This document shows, piece after piece, positions 61,223 to 64,000 of a stretch of DNA of 64,000 nucleotides. How positions within the stretch are numbered: position 1 is the stretch's first letter; each line of letters opens with the position of its first letter. The stretch comes from Ralstonia pickettii (GTDB taxonomy: Bacteria > Pseudomonadota > Gammaproteobacteria > Burkholderiales > Burkholderiaceae): assembly GCF_016466415.2 (NCBI RefSeq), contig NZ_CP066772.2, positions 124,001 through 188,000 of the forward strand, written 5' to 3'. The notes beneath the pieces are model-generated. The model did not search any database. It had not been told where the DNA came from and saw only the letters and a program-made list of their open reading frames with translations. The position numbers and the translations under genes are program-made.

Positions 61223-61900
61223 CTAGTACGGCACTGCCATGTTGTTTTCGATGCGGGCGCGATCCCCCACGCGCAGGCCGTTGGGGTTGTTCTGGGTGAG
61301 CGTGATACGCGAGTTGTCGTTCAGCCGCATGGTCACGCGGTAGGTCTGGCCGACCACCGTGTTGCCTTCCACGGCATTGCCCGCCATGGCACCCGCCACC
61401 GCGCCGCCGATGGTGGCCACGGTGTTGCCGCGCCCGCCGCCAACCTGGTGGCCAAGCAAGCCGCCCACCACGCCGCCGAGCACGGCACCCACGCCGCTCG
61501 ACTGGCCGCGCACGGGCACCGCTTCGACGTATTCGACAACGCCGTAGCGGTTATCCGCTGGCGCTTGATAAGACGGGTCGCCGTTGTTCGGATACGGCGA
61601 ATAGTTCGGTTGCGAATATGTCGGCTGGGGCTGCGAATACGCCGGCGCCGGCTGCTGCGGATACGGCTGCGGCGCATTCGCGTCATAGCTGCCATAGCCG
61701 CTGCTGTAGGTGGTCGGGGCGATGCTGTTGCCGTAAGCATTGCTGCCCGCGGCATAGCCTGCCCCATAACCGGCGCCGTAACCGGGGTACGCCGGCGCCG
61801 TCACGCAGCCCGTCAGCCCTGCTGCCACGGCGGCCAATGCGGCCACAGCCACCCAATGCGCTGCGCGCCCTGCACGGTCCAACTTGTTCGTTGCTCGCAT
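61223..61900 (-). CDS. Glycine-zipper 2TM lipoprotein (17-kDa antigen-like)
   Basis: This 225-residue outer-membrane lipoprotein has a lipobox at [11 protein letters not shown] (Cys32). A Tyr/Gly/Pro/Gln-rich stretch (about 34-115) precedes the glycine-zipper pair [20 protein letters not shown] and [22 protein letters not shown]-terminal beta domain contains [16 protein letters not shown] and [11 protein letters not shown]. Homologues (SlyB/Rickettsia 17-kDa type) stabilise the envelope. ATG 61900 ([11 protein letters not shown]) is used; the frame is open further upstream without signal-peptide features. Confidence 0.9.
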   Translation of the reverse strand: MRATNKLDRAGRAAHWVAVAALAAVAAGLTGCVTAPAYPGYGAGYGAGYAAGSNAYGNSIAPTTYSSGYGSYDANAPQPYPQQPAPAYSQPQPTYSQPNYSPYPNNGDPSYQAPADNRYGVVEYVEAVPVRGQSSGVGAVLGGVVGGLLGHQVGGGRGNTVATIGGAVAGAMAGNAVEGNTVVGQTYRVTMRLNDNSRITLTQNNPNGLRVGDRARIENNMAVPY

Positions 61901-62171
61901 GATGAATCCCGTCTGGTAAGCGAGGCATCTGGGCCGGACCGGCAGTCTGTTCTGCGGCCCGCGGCCATGCGCCTCCTGCCGCAAAGTCTATGCCGCGGCC
62001 CTGCAAACCCGTGCAACCAAACCTGCTCATCGGTAACGGTGTGTAACCGCATGGCGCGCGTGGCTTTCCGCGTGGCGTTGGAGCGCGCGTTATCATCGCT
62101 AGGCGCTGCGCGACGCACCTCTTTGCCGGGTCTCGCCCCCATTCATGCGGCCCGTCTCCTCTTCCTACCCC

Positions 62172-63107
62172 ATGCAACCGACCCTGCTGCTCCTCATTGC
62201 GATGACGCCCGAGAACATGGCGCAGATCGCTGAACATTTCCGCGTCATCCATGCACCCACCCGCGCCGAACGCGACGCCGCCATCGCGCGCGATGGGCGC
62301 GATGTCCGCATCGTGCTCACCAATGGCTCGACGGGCCTGACCGGCGCGGAGATCGCCGCGATGCCCAAGCTGGAACTGGCCTGCGCGCTCGGTGCCGGCT
62401 ACGAGAACATCGACGTGGAGGCCGCCCGCGCACGTGGCGTGGCGGTGGCCAACGGCGCCGGCACCAACGACGCCTGCGTGGCCGACCACGCCTTTGGCTT
62501 GCTGCTGGCCACCGTGCGCGGCATTCCCAAGCTGGATCGCTCGACGCGCAATGGCGTCTGGCGTGACGACATTCCGCTGCAGCCCGGCGTATGCGGCAAG
62601 CGCCTGGGCATCGTCGGCCTGGGCACCATCGGCATGCAGATCGCGCGCCGCGCAGCCGGTTTCGACATGCAGATCGCCTATCACAATCGCAAGCCGCGCG
62701 AAGGCGTGTCATACCGCTACTTCGATGCGCTCAAGGACATGGCCGACTGGGCCGACTTCCTGATCGTTGCCACGCCGGGCGGTGCGCAGACGAAGCATCT
62801 GGTCAACCAGACGATCCTGGAAGCGCTGGGCCCGAATGGCTACGTGGTCAACATTGCGCGCGGCAGCGTGGTGGATACGGCAGCGCTGGAAGCAGCCATC
62901 CGCTCGGGCAAGCTGGGCGGCGCGGGGCTGGATGTGTATGAGAGCGAGCCCAGGCCGCCGGCCGGGCTGCTGGACCTGGAGCAGGTCGTGCTGACGCCGC
63001 ATATTGCCGGCTGGTCGCCGGAATCGGTGCAGGCGACGGTGGATCGCTTTTTGGAGAACGCCCGCGGACACCTGGCGGGCACAGGCGTGGTGTCCCCGGT
63101 CGAATGA
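62172..63107 (+). CDS. 2-Hydroxyacid dehydrogenase (D-isomer family)
   Basis: This NAD(P)-dependent dehydrogenase has 311 residues. The dinucleotide fold is at 144-160 (RLGIVGLGTIGMQIARR). The catalytic triad is visible: Arg230 in NIARGSVVD, Glu259 in VYESEP and His277 in LTPHIAG. The N-terminal substrate domain has LVTNG-like VLTNGSTGLT and ALGAGYENIDVEAARARGV. A glyoxylate/hydroxypyruvate reductase role fits best, but substrate is uncertain. ATG 62172 is used; ATG 62145 adds nine residues. No strong Shine-Dalgarno. Confidence 0.88.
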   Translation: MQPTLLLLIAMTPENMAQIAEHFRVIHAPTRAERDAAIARDGRDVRIVLTNGSTGLTGAEIAAMPKLELACALGAGYENIDVEAARARGVAVANGAGTNDACVADHAFGLLLATVRGIPKLDRSTRNGVWRDDIPLQPGVCGKRLGIVGLGTIGMQIARRAAGFDMQIAYHNRKPREGVSYRYFDALKDMADWADFLIVATPGGAQTKHLVNQTILEALGPNGYVVNIARGSVVDTAALEAAIRSGKLGGAGLDVYESEPRPPAGLLDLEQVVLTPHIAGWSPESVQATVDRFLENARGHLAGTGVVSPVE

Positions 63108-63136
63108 ACTGACCCCGGGACACCTCCATCACGCGG

Positions 63137-64000
63137 TTACGACGCCGGACGCTTCATCTGGCACGACGTCGGCTGGGCCGCGAGATGCGGTTCCAGCGTG
63201 ACGTCGGTACGCCAGCCGTAGCCGGTGTTTTCCTGGTCGTACTTGATCTTCTTGCCATCGGCCTTCACCCAGGTGGTCACGTACAGCGTCTGCTGGGCCT
63301 GGTGGTCGGTCTTGCGCATCTCGATCGGGCCGTTGAGGCCATCGACCGTCATGCCTTCCATCACCTTGGCCACCTTGGCCGGCTCCGCCGAACCGCTGGT
63401 CTTGATGGCCTTGGCGAGGAAGGCGATGCCGGTGTAGACATCGGCGTTGAAGAAATCGTCGTTGTACTTCTTCTTGAAGCCGTCGAGCACAGCGCTCGTC
63501 TTCGCGTTGCCGTCGTTCGGCGCGAAGTAGCTGATGACCTTTACGCGGTCGGCGCCCGAAGCCCCCATCGCCGTGGGCACACCGGTGGTGCCGGCGTAGT
63601 ACGTATAGAAGTTGGTGGTGAGGCCCGCATCCTTCGATGCGCGGATCAGCAGTGCCAGATCGCTCCCCCAGTTACCGGTGATGACCGTATCCGCGCCCGA
63701 AGCACGAATCTTCGCGACATACGGCGAGAAGTCCTTCACCTGCGCGAGCGGGTGCAGATCCTCACCCACCACCTGGATGTCCGGGCGCTTGCGCTTGAGG
63801 TACTCCTTCGCCGCGCGCGCCACCTGGTGGCCGAACGAGTAGTTCTGGTTGAGCAGGTAGACCTTCCTGATGCTCTGGTCCTTGGCGAGATAGCTCGTCA
63901 GGGCCTCCATCTTCATGTCGGAGTTGGCGTCCAGGCGGAAGTGCCAGTAGTTGCACTTGCTGTTGGTCATGTCCGGATCGACCGCGGCGTAGTTCAGATA
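63137..64000 (-). CDS. Branched-chain amino-acid-type ABC transporter substrate-binding protein (partial)
   Basis: The frame runs off the right end of the window, so the N-terminus and signal peptide are missing; about 287 residues are visible. It is a periplasmic LivK-like type I binding protein: KVYLLNQNYSFGHQVARAAK, GADTVITGNWGSDLALLIRA, FNADVYTGIAFLAKAIKTSG and AKVMEGMTVDGLNGPIEMRK are usual for the family. The ligand may be an amino acid, an amide or an aromatic acid. It is convergent with the hydroxyacid dehydrogenase gene, 29 bp apart. Confidence 0.9.
   Translation of the reverse strand, partial: YLNYAAVDPDMTNSKCNYWHFRLDANSDMKMEALTSYLAKDQSIRKVYLLNQNYSFGHQVARAAKEYLKRKRPDIQVVGEDLHPLAQVKDFSPYVAKIRASGADTVITGNWGSDLALLIRASKDAGLTTNFYTYYAGTTGVPTAMGASGADRVKVISYFAPNDGNAKTSAVLDGFKKKYNDDFFNADVYTGIAFLAKAIKTSGSAEPAKVAKVMEGMTVDGLNGPIEMRKTDHQAQQTLYVTTWVKADGKKIKYDQENTGYGWRTDVTLEPHLAAQPTSCQMKRPAS

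Noticed and set aside
1-64000. CRISPR arrays, tRNA or rRNA genes, prophage or integrative element ends
   Set aside because: No regularly spaced repeats, no tRNA-like cloverleaf and no integrase or phage structural genes were seen by reading. A covariance-model search was not possible here.

Overview
This is a GC-rich window from a motile Gram-negative chromosome, most likely a Burkholderiales member and probably Ralstonia or a close relative. The clues are a Burkholderia-type trimeric porin with a C-terminal Phe, an HU protein with a Lys/Ala-rich tail, the DUF3348/DUF802/OmpA/DUF2894 cluster, a CzcCBA-type metal efflux operon and an NfrAB exopolysaccharide locus. This assignment is inference from gene content. 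No rRNA, tRNA, prophage or CRISPR array was seen.

Layout. 1-2.4 kb: a complete IS66-family element with perfect 24-bp inverted repeats and an 8-bp target duplication. 2.4-7.5 kb: a chemoreceptor behind a sigma-28 promoter, a porin, an internally deleted relic of a second copy of that chemoreceptor, and a membrane diguanylate cyclase. 8-9.7 kb: two tandem unknown proteins that look paralogous, and a small secreted protein. 9.7-15.7 kb: a four-gene ATGA-coupled DNA-repair operon (exonuclease, ATP-dependent ligase, Lhr-type helicase, PdeM phosphoesterase). 16-18.3 kb: manganese catalase divergent from an Nramp transporter. 18.3-20.4 kb: a DUF2252 protein and the HU protein. 20.5-24.8 kb: a four-gene cluster encoding a MotA/ZorA-like membrane protein with a very long coiled-coil tail, a MotB/ZorB-like OmpA-domain partner and two DUF proteins. 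25-33 kb: two methyltransferases, a flavoprotein, a PAS-GGDEF protein and a lipoprotein M1 aminopeptidase. 33-39.7 kb: an HME-RND efflux operon ending in a PII-like gene. 39.8-46.1 kb: small regulators and oxidoreductases (HxlR, tartrate/malate dehydrogenase, SMR transporter, azoreductase-like protein, Rrf2 regulator with its likely target), then a two-component system whose regulator is frameshifted. 46-50 kb: a second Nramp transporter, a third diguanylate cyclase and an MscS channel. 50-58.6 kb: nfrB-nfrA-wecB plus a small anchored protein, a DUF2334 deacetylase-like protein and a glycoside-hydrolase-like protein. 59-64 kb: a second chemoreceptor with a CheR-binding tail, a glycine-zipper lipoprotein, a 2-hydroxyacid dehydrogenase and a partial amino-acid-binding protein.

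Themes. Cyclic di-GMP recurs: three GGDEF proteins and one likely effector (the MshEN domain of NfrB) sit in the same 64 kb, together with two chemoreceptors. Metal handling also recurs: two Nramp transporters, a manganese catalase and an RND efflux operon.

The strongest candidate for an undescribed system is the cluster at 20.5-24.8 kb. It has the parts of an ion-driven MotAB/ZorAB-type motor, but neither the usual flagellar partners nor the known Zorya effectors are next to it. The second is the NfrAB-WecB locus, which here carries extra polysaccharide-modifying enzymes. Other sequence-level points are a shared palindromic operator in front of the Rrf2 gene and its neighbour, and a sigma-28 box kept in front of the chemoreceptor relic.
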